The notes below the pieces were generated by a model. It was not told the origin of the DNA, ran no database searches, and worked only from the letters and a program-made list of their open reading frames with translations. From contig NZ_FNFE01000009.1 of assembly GCF_900100335.1 (NCBI RefSeq), positions 1-64,000 of the forward strand: 64,000 bases of DNA, written 5' to 3'. Shown in pieces: positions 8,451 to 17,042 of the stretch (its first letter is position 1; every line of letters starts with the position of its first letter). Source of the stretch: Natronorubrum texcoconense. Lineage in GTDB: Archaea; Halobacteriota; Halobacteria; Halobacteriales; Natrialbaceae. Position numbers and translations under genes: made by a program.

Positions 8451-8852
8451 ATGCCAAAAGCAACTAACGCGGACGACCCGGACGCTCCCAACGGTGTCCA
8501 GATCGACCTGATCAGCGGCGAGCGCATGGAGAACATGGCGACGATGGAGAAGATCCGGATGATCTTGGACGGCGTCCACGACGGCAACATCGTCATCTTG
8601 GAGGAGGGGTTGACGCCCGACGAAGAGAGCAAACTGATCGAGGTAACGATGTCCGAGATCAGCCCCGACGAGTTCAACGGGATCGAGATCGAGACCTATC
8701 CGAAATCCACGACGCGTGACTCCTCGCTCCTCGGCCGGATCATGGGTGGGGACGAATCGACGGCTAAACTGACGGTCATCGGACCAGCGAACCAGATCGA
8801 GACGCTTCACAAGGACGAAACGCTCATCAGCGCGCTCGTCTCTCGAGACTGA
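8451..8852 (+). CDS. oapB: DUF2073 family protein OapB
   Basis: 133 residues, second gene of the oap operon. It contains the DUF2073 signature region QIDLISGERMENMATMEKIR and a C-terminal part that ends in a compact alpha/beta fold (LTVIGPANQIETLHKDE). No catalytic motif is visible. Conserved linkage with an Era-like GTPase and a zinc-ribbon protein suggests a complex acting at or near the origin, which is inference from context. Confidence 0.88.
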   Translation: MPKATNADDPDAPNGVQIDLISGERMENMATMEKIRMILDGVHDGNIVILEEGLTPDEESKLIEVTMSEISPDEFNGIEIETYPKSTTRDSSLLGRIMGGDESTAKLTVIGPANQIETLHKDETLISALVSRD

Positions 8853-8865
8853 TGTCACACGAATA

Positions 8866-9936
8866 ATGCCACACGAATGTACGAACTGCGGCCGCACGTT
8901 TCCCGACGGCTCCAAGGAGATGCTGTCGGGCTGTCCCGACTGCGGCGGGAACAAGTTCCAGTTCGCCCCGTCCGGACGGGCGACGAGCGGGTCGTCCGGG
9001 TCGACTGCGAGGAAGGTAGCCGATTCGGGCGCGGGAACTGTAGAGTCACCCGACACAGCCGCGGACCCCGACACCTCCGGAACCGTCGGACGCGCCGCAG
9101 AAACCGTTCGTGGGTGGATGTCGTCGGAATCGGACGACTCGAGTACTGAACCGGAGTCGCAACCGACAGCGTCGAATCGCTCCGGGTCGTCGACGGTCGA
9201 CGATCGCTCCACATCGACGGCCGGAACTCGGTCCGGATCGGCGGACGCAAACCGATCCCAACGGGCGGATGCGAACCGATCCCAACAAACCGAAGCCCAA
9301 CAGACGGATCGATCGTGGCCCGGCAGCGACGGGTCGATCGAACCTGACGAGCGTTCCGAACCGGGCGAGTTCGCCGAGTGGCCGGAGACCGCCCGTCGGC
9401 CCGAAGACCGTTCGACACCCCCGGGCGACGCTTCCAGTGGAATCCAAGGGGACAACGCTGGGGCCGGCTCTGTATCTCCCCCCGCTGATTCGATCGACGA
9501 CGGCGGATCGCTCGAGGACGATGGGACGCTGACGGACGGGCCGACGCTCGCGGAGAGCGAGAACACGGCACAGGCCGACGCCCGAAGCGAGGTCGTGTCG
9601 ACGGACGACCTCCCCAGCGACGTCGATCGGACCACTGCACCCGAAACGGGGGCCGCTGGACCGTCGGGATCACCCGACCCCGCAGACGGTACCGGTGAGC
9701 AGCCGCCGGATCACGGCCGCGTCGTTAGCGAACCGTCGGGAGACCAACCGTCGATCGAGGAACTCCGCGCGGAGCTCAACGAACAGTTCGAGAGCATCAA
9801 AATCGTCAGCCCTGGACAGTACGAACTCAACCTGATGGAGCTCTACAACCGTGAGGAGTACATCATCTCGCTGCAAGAAGACGGTCGGTACGTCATCGAC
9901 GTGCCGGACTCTTGGCGCTCGGACGACGACTCGTAG
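8866..9936 (+). CDS. oapC: Zinc-ribbon protein OapC
   Basis: 356 residues, last gene of the oap operon. The N-terminus carries a zinc ribbon, CTNCG then CPDCGG, within the first 30 residues. The C-terminal ~65 residues (from SIEELRAELNEQFESIKIVS) form the conserved OapC tail. The ~250 residues between are disordered, Ser/Asp/Gln-rich and include near-duplicate ADANRSQ units. An ORB-like motif (9432-9451) is embedded in this linker. The stop codon at 9934-9936 is itself part of a 21-bp tandem repeat. The linker makes it longer than needed for its two folded ends. Confidence 0.88.
   Translation: MPHECTNCGRTFPDGSKEMLSGCPDCGGNKFQFAPSGRATSGSSGSTARKVADSGAGTVESPDTAADPDTSGTVGRAAETVRGWMSSESDDSSTEPESQPTASNRSGSSTVDDRSTSTAGTRSGSADANRSQRADANRSQQTEAQQTDRSWPGSDGSIEPDERSEPGEFAEWPETARRPEDRSTPPGDASSGIQGDNAGAGSVSPPADSIDDGGSLEDDGTLTDGPTLAESENTAQADARSEVVSTDDLPSDVDRTTAPETGAAGPSGSPDPADGTGEQPPDHGRVVSEPSGDQPSIEELRAELNEQFESIKIVSPGQYELNLMELYNREEYIISLQEDGRYVIDVPDSWRSDDDS
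9432..9451 (+). repeat. ORB-like motif in the oapC linker
   Basis: TTCCAGTGGAATCCAAGGGG keeps the spacing of the ORB core (TTCCA...GAA....AGGGG). It lies in codons for the disordered middle part of OapC. Confidence 0.4.
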
Positions 9937-9980
9937 CGATTGGAGGACGACTCGTAGCGATTGGAGGACGACTCGTAGCG
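9925..9980 (+). repeat. 21-bp tandem repeat carrying the oapC stop codon
   Basis: About 2.7 copies of a 21-bp unit begin at 9925, 9946 and 9967. The unit includes the oapC stop TAG; because 21 is a multiple of three, each copy repeats an in-frame TAG (9934, 9955, 9976). Recent slippage duplication is the likely origin. Confidence 0.85.
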
Positions 9981-10331
9981 CTCAGGCGATGATCCCTGAT
10001 AGTCGGACGACGTTTGCTGGCGGTCCCGACTCTGTACGGTTTGGCGAGGGTTCGCCGATCGTGTCGCCTCCGAGCCATCGCCCGACCCCCATTACTTCGA
10101 CTGCAAACCCTACTGTTCGAGACTCTAATGGATAATAACACAAGACCTTTGCTCCAGACGAACTACTGGTCTTCTGCCGTTGCTCCCGGTTCGAACGCGT
10201 CTCCGTCACGGTCCGAGATCGTGACGGACAACGATTCGTGTTCCACTCGAGGGGCGAGACTCGCCGGCGAATCGCTCGCCGTATTGGGCGAGAAAGATGG
10301 ATTTAAGCGAGACGGCTGACTGTGTTCGCGT
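9981..10331. other. Intergenic region before the small membrane-protein operon
   Basis: No gene is seen. Near its right end a TTTAAG box at 10302-10307 lies about 27 nt before ATG 10332, the spacing expected for a leaderless haloarchaeal transcript. An imperfect hairpin, CACGGTCCGAGATCGTG, occurs around 10207-10223. Confidence 0.5.
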
Positions 10332-10421
10332 ATGAGCACTCCCACCAAGGTCGTTCTCACCACGATCGCCGTCGCAGCACTGCTGTCGCTGCTGGTCATC
10401 TTCCAGACCGTCCTCGCGTAA
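10332..10421 (+). CDS. 29-residue single-helix membrane protein
   Basis: A short frame begins MSTPTKVVLTT and continues with a single hydrophobic helix to QTVLA. A TTTAAG promoter element sits at leaderless distance, and its TAA overlaps the next gene's ATG by one base (TAATG), so the two are probably translationally coupled. Short proteins of this type are common in haloarchaea but are often unannotated. Function unknown. Confidence 0.6.
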   Translation: MSTPTKVVLTTIAVAALLSLLVIFQTVLA

Positions 10422-11203
10422 TGTTCGAGGCTCGCGATCTCTCGAGTCCGGTCGAGGCAGTTCGCGACGAGTACGCGCCTGACGTACAGGTACTCGACTG
10501 TGCGCGCGATTTCGAGACGCTGGATCCCGCACGGGCGGAAGACCTCGGGTTGATCGTCGACGCACTCGAGCCCGCGAGCTATCCGTCCAACTGGCTCCCT
10601 GCGGACGCCCCGACGCTGCTCGCGCGCTACGCGGGATCGGATCTCACCATCGGGATGCCCGGCGACGGCAGCGTCGTCTGGACGCGCCAGACCGAGCCAC
10701 CGCTCGTCCTCGTGAAGGCTCGCGTCGAGGGCTCTCCGGAGCCGTTCGTCGATTTTCTGATCGCCGAAGCGTTCGTCGAACTGAACTGTGGTGTTCCCGA
10801 ACACTTCCTCGGGTTCTTCGAGGACGAGTATCTCGCGCTCGACGCGGCGACCGATCTCGATTCGAACGACACCTACCAGGTGGCCGCCGCGCTGTACGAC
10901 GGCTGGATCGGGCTCCAGACCCGCGAGGAGTTTGCGGACTGGACCGACGACCACCCCGACCTCTTCGACGCGTGGCAGGACGCCGGCGACCGACTCGAGG
11001 ACCGCGTCTCCGGGCTGTCGCGTGCCGTCGCCCGCGGCGAGACGGATTTCGCCGACGCGACGGAACTCGCGTGTGCGGCGATCAAGCACGGCCTCGAGCT
11101 GCCGGCCCCATTCGCAGCGCTCGACACCGGCGCGTACCGGGATCACGGTCCAGGGTACGCGGTCAAGTGGGCCGAGAAGACGTTCGACTCGCTCGCTGAA
11201 TAA
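10421..11203 (+). CDS. Conserved haloarchaeal protein of unknown function
   Basis: 260 residues starting MFEARDLSSPVEAVRDEYAP. ATG 10421 overlaps the stop of the 29-residue protein by one base, which supports this start over longer frames. The protein is soluble and acidic with no membrane segment; its C-terminal half is helical. I recall similar haloarchaeal proteins only as uncharacterised (a DUF7089-like family), and that name is not certain. No catalytic motif is visible. Confidence 0.8.
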   Translation: MFEARDLSSPVEAVRDEYAPDVQVLDCARDFETLDPARAEDLGLIVDALEPASYPSNWLPADAPTLLARYAGSDLTIGMPGDGSVVWTRQTEPPLVLVKARVEGSPEPFVDFLIAEAFVELNCGVPEHFLGFFEDEYLALDAATDLDSNDTYQVAAALYDGWIGLQTREEFADWTDDHPDLFDAWQDAGDRLEDRVSGLSRAVARGETDFADATELACAAIKHGLELPAPFAALDTGAYRDHGPGYAVKWAEKTFDSLAE

Positions 11204-11251
11204 CGCACTTTTCGTTTCAAATCGCCGGTCTTGGGTAGCACCTACACGATA

Positions 11252-11457
11252 CTGATGGGCAACAGCGTGTAACTACTCGAAAGGCAGCGATGATTTCCAC
11301 GTCCTCCCCAGCCGATTCACTCGTTCGCTGGCTCACGGTCGTCGACCGTTCGCCTTTCCGCGGCGCAAAGCGCCGCGCCCCGCTCACCCGCTCATCGCTC
11401 GCGTGATTTCGAATCACGCCTCGTTGTGCTCGGCGCGATTCGGAACGCGCCACGTGG
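11252..11457 (-). repeat. Variable-core intergenic repeat, copy C
   Basis: Read on the minus strand it starts at a CCACGTGGCGCG end, passes through a low-complexity core with an inverted motif (GGCGCTTTGCGCC), and ends with GGGGAGGACGTGGAAATCAT and CGCTGTTGCCCATC. The conserved ends are shared with 31729-32041 and 40582-40720. It fills the gap between two convergent genes. The core has no coding character. Confidence 0.65.
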
Positions 11458-11525
11458 TTCGCCGAGTTCAGTACTCGAGACGTCACTTTTCGTGATCGAT
11501 TCGCAACGAAAATCGGGGTCGGGAG

Positions 11526-12104
11526 TTAGAACTCGCTCTCGATGCTGCCGTCCTCGTCCAGATCGATGGTGCCGTCGAACAGCTCTCGGAAGTCGTCGAC
11601 GAGAGAGGGGTCGTGGGGTTCCTCCGAGACGTGGAAGAGGCCGATGGCGTCGTGTTTCTCGAGTAGTTCCAGGATGCGTTCGACGGCCTCGAGTGCGGCG
11701 TCGTCGCCGGCGTAGTAGGCGAGTTCGGTGACGGAGTCGAAACTGAGCCGGAGTTTGCCGTCGTGGGCCTCGAGGAAGCCGTCGATGTGTTCGACGATGC
11801 CGTCGACGTCGTCGGGGGCGGCGACGTAGTGGACGTTGTCGGAGGAGCGTCGGGAGTAGCCGCGTTCGATGCTCAGCGTGTCGAGAATTTCGGCGCGCTC
11901 CTCGTCGACGTCGTAGTACTCGAGTTTCTGTCTGACCTCGCGGGCGGTGGTTCGAGTGGAGATGACGAGGAAGTTGTCGGTATCAGTTTTCAGAAAGTCG
12001 GTGTCGATGCGGTCCGTTTCGCCCGTGCTCGGGTGGAGGAGCAGTACGCCCGTCCCACCCGGTACCGTCTCCGGCGTCCCGTCGATTGCAAGCGAATAGT
12101 CCAT
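11526..12104 (-). CDS. RecA/KaiC-like haloarchaeal protein of unknown function
   Basis: 192 residues from ATG 12104 (MDYSLAIDGTPETVPGG). The segment GTGVLLLHPSTGETDRIDTDF and the alternating beta/alpha pattern that follows resemble the DUF835/KaiC-like group that keeps a RecA fold but lacks an intact Walker A. I recall it as a DUF7090-like haloarchaeal family, without certainty. Late residues (EELF...DLDEDGSIESEF) form an acidic tail. It lies downstream of the iron permease on the same strand with an 80-bp gap, so co-transcription is possible but not shown. Confidence 0.7.
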   Translation of the reverse strand: MDYSLAIDGTPETVPGGTGVLLLHPSTGETDRIDTDFLKTDTDNFLVISTRTTAREVRQKLEYYDVDEERAEILDTLSIERGYSRRSSDNVHYVAAPDDVDGIVEHIDGFLEAHDGKLRLSFDSVTELAYYAGDDAALEAVERILELLEKHDAIGLFHVSEEPHDPSLVDDFRELFDGTIDLDEDGSIESEF

Positions 12105-12184
12105 ATTGACGTGAACAACTTTGGGCACCGACTTAATTGTGCGGATGTCGCGAGATACCCGAGCGCGAGAGGATCGGTTCCTCC

Positions 12185-13804
12185 TCAGCCGACGTCGTTC
12201 CCTTCCTGTCTGAGCAGGATCAGCATCGAGAGCCCGGAGATGAAGATGAGCAGGAGCGACGGGATCGCCGCGTACCGGTAGGCGATGGCGTCCTGGGCGT
12301 TCCAGATGATGCTGACGAGCGTTTCCATGCCGATGGGCCTGAGCATCAGCGTGACCGGGAGCTCCTTCATCGTCGTCAGAAACACGAGGACGCCGCCGGC
12401 GATCACGCCCGGCATGATCAGCGGCAACGTCACGCGCCGGAACGCCTCGAGCGGGCCGGCGTTGAGCGTCCGTGCGGCCTCGATCGTCTTGTCGTCGACC
12501 TGCAGCACGGAGGACCGAACGGTGCCGACCACCTGCGGGAGGAACCGAACGACGTAGGCGAAGACGAGCAGCCAGATCCCCTGTCTGTACAGCGAGGGGA
12601 GGAGTCTGTTGCCCATAAACACGAGCGCGAGACCGATGACGACGCCCGGAACGGCGAAGCCGACGTAGGTCGCCCGCTCGAGGATTCGCGAGACGACGGA
12701 GTTCGACCGTCCGGAGTAGTAGGCAACGGGCAGGGCGAACGCGCACGCGACCAGGGCCGCGAGGAGTGCGAGGTGGACCGAGTTGAACGCGAACTCCCAC
12801 TGGAACTCGTAGGCCGGGATCCGGTCCCCCTCGCTGTAGAGCAGCCAGCGCGTAAAGATCGCGACGGGAACGACGAGCGTGAGTACGCCGAGCAGCGAGA
12901 CGACTCCCATCGCGGGCCACTTCCAGTTGCCGAGTCGAATCGTACTGCCTTCCCCGCCGCCACCCGTGGCGTCTTCGTCGCGTCCGATCCCGGCCTCGAT
13001 GACGAGGACGATGGCGACGATCGCGACCAACTGTAGCGCGAGCAACGCGGCGTACTCGCGGCCGAAGCCGGTGGTTTCCCAGTAGATCCGGCTCGTGAAG
13101 ACGTTCGCGCCCATGAACGCCGGCGTTCCGAAGTCCGAGATCGCGTAGAGCCCGGCGAGCAACGCCCCGGCGGCGATCCCGGGTCTGATCTGTGGAAACG
13201 TGACCCGTCGGAACGCTTCCAACGGGCCGGCGTTCAACGTGCGCGCGGCGTCGACGATCGAACTATCCATCGAGAGTAACGCCGCTCGAGCCGTGAGGAA
13301 TACGTACGGGTACGTGTAGAGGGTGATGATGAATATCGCACCGGAGAGGCCGTCGATGGTGGGAAGCGTCGTTCCGAAGAGCGTGTCGACTTCGCCGCCC
13401 GAGCCGAACATCCCGACGAACGCGATCGCGCCGATGTAACTCGGGATCACGAGCGGGAGCGCGGCGACGACGGTCCAGAACCGCGGGTAGGGGAGATCGG
13501 TCCGCGTCGTCAGGACGGCGAGCGGAACGCCGAGAACGATCGAGAACAGGGTGACGAGAGCCATCAGGACGATACTGTTGACCGTAACCCACGCCGTGCG
13601 ACCGGAGACGATGAGGCTGTACGCACGCGACGGTTCGACTTCCGTCGCACGCAGGACCAGCCACAGCATCGGTGAGATGACGAGCAGGGCGACGATCGCA
13701 CTCGAAATCGCCAGAGCGGCGCTCGAGCGATCCGTCTCGTGGACCCGTTCGCGAATCGCCGCGAATTGCCGTGAGAGATCGAGGTAGTTCGTGAGTGATT
13801 TCAT
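12185..13804 (-). CDS. Iron-type ABC transporter permease, two-domain
   Basis: 539 residues with about twelve membrane helices in two homologous halves. Each half carries the permease EAA loop in near-identical form (AARTLNAGPLEAFRRVT), at about residues 200 and 450. This double architecture is typical of Fe(III) (FbpB/SfuB) and thiamine (ThiP) permeases. ATG 13804 is preferred over a GTG at 13867, because that GTG lies inside the DtxR-like palindrome at 13857-13872. The upstream gene on the same strand is the iron-type binding lipoprotein. No matching ATPase gene is present nearby, so it must be supplied from elsewhere. Iron rather than thiamine is inferred from the palindromes. Confidence 0.88.
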   Translation of the reverse strand: MKSLTNYLDLSRQFAAIRERVHETDRSSAALAISSAIVALLVISPMLWLVLRATEVEPSRAYSLIVSGRTAWVTVNSIVLMALVTLFSIVLGVPLAVLTTRTDLPYPRFWTVVAALPLVIPSYIGAIAFVGMFGSGGEVDTLFGTTLPTIDGLSGAIFIITLYTYPYVFLTARAALLSMDSSIVDAARTLNAGPLEAFRRVTFPQIRPGIAAGALLAGLYAISDFGTPAFMGANVFTSRIYWETTGFGREYAALLALQLVAIVAIVLVIEAGIGRDEDATGGGGEGSTIRLGNWKWPAMGVVSLLGVLTLVVPVAIFTRWLLYSEGDRIPAYEFQWEFAFNSVHLALLAALVACAFALPVAYYSGRSNSVVSRILERATYVGFAVPGVVIGLALVFMGNRLLPSLYRQGIWLLVFAYVVRFLPQVVGTVRSSVLQVDDKTIEAARTLNAGPLEAFRRVTLPLIMPGVIAGGVLVFLTTMKELPVTLMLRPIGMETLVSIIWNAQDAIAYRYAAIPSLLLIFISGLSMLILLRQEGNDVG

Positions 13805-13856
13805 GGTACTCGTCAGATCCGACCGACGGAATCGCGAAGCTGATTGGTCGCTTGGA

Positions 13857-13872
13857 GTTAGGTTCACCTAAA
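13857..13872. promoter_or_regulatory. DtxR-like iron box upstream of the permease
   Basis: The palindrome GTTAGG-TTCA-CCTAAA has the same 4-bp spacer and CCTAA arms as the boxes at 15313-15330 and 15454-15469. It is 53 bp upstream of the permease ATG, where it can overlap the promoter. DtxR/SirR-type repressors (Idr in haloarchaea) are the likely ligands. Confidence 0.65.
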
Positions 13873-14136
13873 CCCTCCGAAGCGATTCTGCGGAGGCTAC
13901 AGGCGGTGCAGGCCGAGTACGTTGGAGTCGTTCGAGATGGAAACGCTCTCTCGTGATGAGAAGACGCCGAAGGCGCCCCGAACCACTTTTCCCGAGGCAG
14001 TTCGTGGAACCAAGACCTACCACGAACGGAGCCACCGCGAGGAAAGAAACGCTTGCCGGCGCGGACATAGCGGGTGGTGAGCGGTCGGCAACGCGAGACG
14101 GTTTCGGTTTCGCTGTACGCTGATCGTCCGGTCGTC

Positions 14137-15306
14137 TCAGACGCCCATTCCTTCCTCGTCGATGAGATCCCCTGCTTCCTGGAGGTCCATGTCGAAGCTA
14201 CTGAGATCGAACTCCGGCGGATTGATCTCGTCGAGGTTTGGCAGCGGACCGACGTAGTCGATGCCTTCGATGACGGGATACTCGCCGTTGTCTTCCATCA
14301 TGAGCTCTTGTCCCTCCTCGGCGAGCAGGTGACGGACGAACTCCGCGACGAGTTCGGCGTCGTTGACCTCGTTCAGGACGCCGACGCCGGCGACGCTGAA
14401 CAGACAGCCGGCGTCGTTTTCCGTAAACGTCGTTCTGATCGGAGCGTCGGAGTCCTCGTTGAGGATTCGCGCGGCGTAGTAGCTGTTACCGAGTCCGATG
14501 ATCGGATCGCCGTCGCCGCCCTGATTGACGGCGCTGGCCTGATCGGAACCGCCTTCGAAGAGCTGTGCGTCCTGATCTTCGGCCATCGCCCGAACCCACT
14601 CGCGGGTTTCCTCTTCGCCCTCGAGCTCGACCATCGCCTGGATAAATCCGCGGAACGACCCGGAGTTGGGTCGCGTCGAGATGATTCCCTCGAAGCGCTC
14701 GTCGGTCGCGTACTCCATGATGTCGGTCGGCAGTTCGTCCCAGTCGTCGAACTCCGTTTCGTCTACCCGATCGCTGTTGTACTGAATCGAACGCGTTCGA
14801 CCGGTGACGCCGGTCCAGTAGCCTTCGTTGTGTTGGTAGCTACCGGGAACCGCGTCGATGATGTCTTCCGGGAGTTCCTGCAGGACGTCGTTGTTGTAGA
14901 GTTCGTTCAACGCACCCGGGTCCTGCGAGTACATCAGGTCCGCCGGATGCGTCTCTTCTTCGAGAATCTGGTTGACCTGCACGTCGTTGTCGTCGTAATC
15001 GACGCTGATGGTGAGGTCGTCGTACTCCTCCTCGATCGCATCGAACACCGCGGAGATCTGATCGGGAGTTCGACCGGAGTAGATGGTGATCTCACCCTCG
15101 AGATCGCCGAGGTCGTCCCAACTGACGACGGACGAGCCGAGGGAATCTTCCATCGGATCGGTCTCGACGAGCGGTGTGTCGTCGAAATCGTCGCCGAGAC
15201 AGCCCGCGAGTCCTGCGATTCCGGCTGCAGAGACGCTCGCGGTCGCGAGGAATCGTCGTCGGTCCATTGCGGTTCGGTGCGTTGGCGTGCTGTTGCGCTG
15301 TTGCAT
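14137..15306 (-). CDS. Iron-type ABC substrate-binding lipoprotein
   Basis: 389 residues. The twin-arginine signal is MDRRRFLATASVSAAGIAG followed by lipobox LAGC, so it is a Tat-exported lipid-anchored binding protein. The mature domain has the class II/Fe(III)-type fold start ITIYSGRTPDQISAVFDAIE and the segment ADLMYSQDPGALN. Two starts are possible: ATG 15306, which is almost leaderless relative to a TATA-like element near 15339, and ATG 15267 directly at the Tat signal; I favour the first. A perfect 7-4-7 palindrome (15313-15330) directly upstream indicates iron-dependent repression. The permease gene follows after 332 bp with its own box. Confidence 0.88.
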   Translation of the reverse strand: MQQRNSTPTHRTAMDRRRFLATASVSAAGIAGLAGCLGDDFDDTPLVETDPMEDSLGSSVVSWDDLGDLEGEITIYSGRTPDQISAVFDAIEEEYDDLTISVDYDDNDVQVNQILEEETHPADLMYSQDPGALNELYNNDVLQELPEDIIDAVPGSYQHNEGYWTGVTGRTRSIQYNSDRVDETEFDDWDELPTDIMEYATDERFEGIISTRPNSGSFRGFIQAMVELEGEEETREWVRAMAEDQDAQLFEGGSDQASAVNQGGDGDPIIGLGNSYYAARILNEDSDAPIRTTFTENDAGCLFSVAGVGVLNEVNDAELVAEFVRHLLAEEGQELMMEDNGEYPVIEGIDYVGPLPNLDEINPPEFDLSSFDMDLQEAGDLIDEEGMGV

Positions 15307-15312
15307 ATCTAG

Positions 15313-15330
15313 TTTTAGGCTGACCTAAAA
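15313..15330. promoter_or_regulatory. DtxR-like iron box, perfect palindrome
   Basis: TTTTAGG-CTGA-CCTAAAA, perfect 7-bp arms around 4 bp. It lies just upstream of the binding-protein start and between it and a TATA-like element (about 15336-15342), so a bound repressor would block transcription. Confidence 0.85.
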
Positions 15331-15419
15331 CACATATAGCTTCCGATTATTCCCGAGATACTGCACGAAAAATTGCGTCAGCGGGAGCTGTTTTTGACCT
15401 TCGTCCGATGCCCACGGAG

Positions 15420-15435
15420 TTTCGGCCAACCTAAA
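15420..15435. promoter_or_regulatory. Degenerate iron box
   Basis: TTTCGG-CCAA-CCTAAA matches the palindrome with one mismatch between its arms. It lies 18 bp from a better box at 15454-15469, which supports a cooperative pair. Confidence 0.45.
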
Positions 15436-15453
15436 CCTCTCCAACTACACCTT

Positions 15454-15469
15454 TTTAGGCCAGCCTAAA
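15454..15469. promoter_or_regulatory. DtxR-like iron box facing the methyltransferase gene
   Basis: TTTAGG-CCAG-CCTAAA, perfect 6-4-6 palindrome about 90 bp upstream of the methyltransferase start. It shares the divergent intergenic region with the box of the iron-binding lipoprotein. Confidence 0.75.
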
Positions 15470-15559
15470 GAGTCTGTCGATGATTCCTGCGTTCGTGGTC
15501 CGGGACGCCGCGCGCCCCGAGTCGAACGCATTTTGGCTCCCGAGCGCCACGTTGTGCGT

Positions 15560-16240
15560 ATGAGCGTTCGCGAGGAGTTCGACGACTGGGCCGCAAGCGG
15601 CCGCGATCGCGGGATGGAAGACCGCCACTGGCACACCGCGAAACACGCGCTCGCGCGTATGCCGGTCGAATCGGGCGACACCGTCCTCGACCTCGGCTGT
15701 GGCAGCGGCTACGCCGGCCGTGCACTGCGGGATACCAACGACGCAGGCCGCGTCTACGGGCTCGACGGCTCGCCGGAGATGGCGCACAACGCGGCGGACT
15801 ACACGGATGACCCGCAGGTCGCCTTTCTCGTCGGCGACTTCGATTCGCTTCCGTTCGCCGACGACTCGGTCGATCACGTCTGGAGCATGGAGGCGTTCTA
15901 CTACGCCGCCGATCCACACCACACCCTCGAGGAGGTCGCCCGAATCCTCCGTCCCGGTGGCACGTTCTACTGCGCCGTCAACTACTACGAGGAAAACGTC
16001 TACTCTCACGAGTGGCAGGAGCGAATCTCGATCGAAATGACTCGCTGGAATCGTCGGGAGTACCGCGAGGCCTTCCGTGAGGCGGGTCTCTACGTTGCTG
16101 CACAGGACAACGTTCCCGATCGGGAGACGACGATTCCGGACGCCGACGAGTTCCCGACCGACAACTGGGATCGCCGCGAGGCGATGGTCGAACGCTACCG
16201 CGAGTTCGGCACCCTGCTGACGGTCGGCGTCGCACCCTGA
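15560..16240 (+). CDS. SAM-dependent methyltransferase (class I)
   Basis: 226 residues from ATG 15560. Motif I is VLDLGCGSGYAG (about residues 44-55), with VYGLDGSPEM as motif II and a post-motif segment LRPGGTFYCAVNYYEEN. It belongs to the UbiE/Methyltransferase_11 type; the substrate is not evident. A 9-codon upstream extension has the wrong character. It is divergent from the iron-binding lipoprotein and has two DtxR-like boxes upstream, so it may be iron-regulated. A role in siderophore or metal metabolism would be speculation. Confidence 0.85.
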   Translation: MSVREEFDDWAASGRDRGMEDRHWHTAKHALARMPVESGDTVLDLGCGSGYAGRALRDTNDAGRVYGLDGSPEMAHNAADYTDDPQVAFLVGDFDSLPFADDSVDHVWSMEAFYYAADPHHTLEEVARILRPGGTFYCAVNYYEENVYSHEWQERISIEMTRWNRREYREAFREAGLYVAAQDNVPDRETTIPDADEFPTDNWDRREAMVERYREFGTLLTVGVAP

Positions 16241-16466
16241 CTCTCGCGGCGGCTCCCGTTTCGTCGACGGGCTGACTTTGCGGGCGGCCTTCGATTGCAT
16301 CGACGGCCTGACTTCGCGGACGGCCCCCGGTTTCCACTCGATACGCGCCGATCTCACAACCCCCTCGCTTCGACTCGAGTCGCACCTGCGTCGGGTGGTT
16401 TTGCGGCTGTGGCTCGACCCGAAGCCACCCACCCCCTACCCCCGTCACCGATCTGTACTCGTTTCG
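16241..16466. other. Intergenic region with ORB-like motifs
   Basis: No gene seen. CCCCTCGCTTCGACTCGAG (16361-16379) and CCCCGGTTTCCACTCGAT (around 16326-16343) resemble reverse-oriented ORB cores. Two near-duplicate phrases, GACGGGCTGACTTTGCGGGCG and a variant, occur around 16268-16325. Confidence 0.35.
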
Positions 16467-17042
16467 CTACTCGAACCGTTCGCCCGCGGGAATCGTGATC
16501 TCGAGCCAGTTTTCCTCCGGCGGGAGCGGACAGTCGAACGTCTCGCTGTAGGCACAGAACGGCGTGTACGCGAGGTTGAAGTCGACGACGAGTTCGTCCT
16601 CGCTTGCGAGTTCTCGATCCGGCGAGAGCTCCATATACCGACCGCCGTCGTAGCTCTGCTGGCCGGTCGTCTTGTCCCGGAAGGGGACGAACAGCGGCTC
16701 TTCGTTCGGACTCTCGAGTTGGTAGGCCGCGAGTTCGTAGGTGCCGTCCGCGAGGTCCTCGTCGTCCCGTTCCAATTCGAACTCGAGCGTCGCGACCCGC
16801 AGATACCGCATCTCCCGGCCCGCGGTCGTGTCCATCAGGACGACTTCGGGATCGTCGTGGCGCTCGACGGTGGCGGTCACGCGGTAGGTCGCGTCCGGGT
16901 CGAAGTACTCCAGCCCGTCGAACTCGTCGCGCTCTTCCGGCGGGATCGGTGACTGTGGATGCTCCGCGAAGAACTCGTCTTTCTCGGCCCGTTTCGACTC
17001 GAGTTCCTCTCGCCAGCGCTCGACGTCGATAGCGTCGCTCAT
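16467..17042 (-). CDS. DUF1684 family protein
   Basis: 191 residues, soluble and acidic. The C-terminal half has the DUF1684 hallmarks: LFVPFRDKTTGQQSYDGGRY, then DFNLAYTPFCAYSETFDCPLP, then an ENWL segment. The family is widespread and uncharacterised; conserved Tyr, Asp and Cys residues in these motifs suggest an enzymatic or ligand site, but none is proven. It starts at ATG 17042 and stands alone between the methyltransferase (convergent) and a small Hsp20-like gene. Confidence 0.85.
   Translation of the reverse strand: MSDAIDVERWREELESKRAEKDEFFAEHPQSPIPPEERDEFDGLEYFDPDATYRVTATVERHDDPEVVLMDTTAGREMRYLRVATLEFELERDDEDLADGTYELAAYQLESPNEEPLFVPFRDKTTGQQSYDGGRYMELSPDRELASEDELVVDFNLAYTPFCAYSETFDCPLPPEENWLEITIPAGERFE

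Noticed and set aside
7755-9635. 626-codon open frame on the minus strand across oapA-oapC
   Set aside because: It is antisense to three conserved genes, and its composition mirrors their codon positions. High GC at third positions makes long antisense frames common here.
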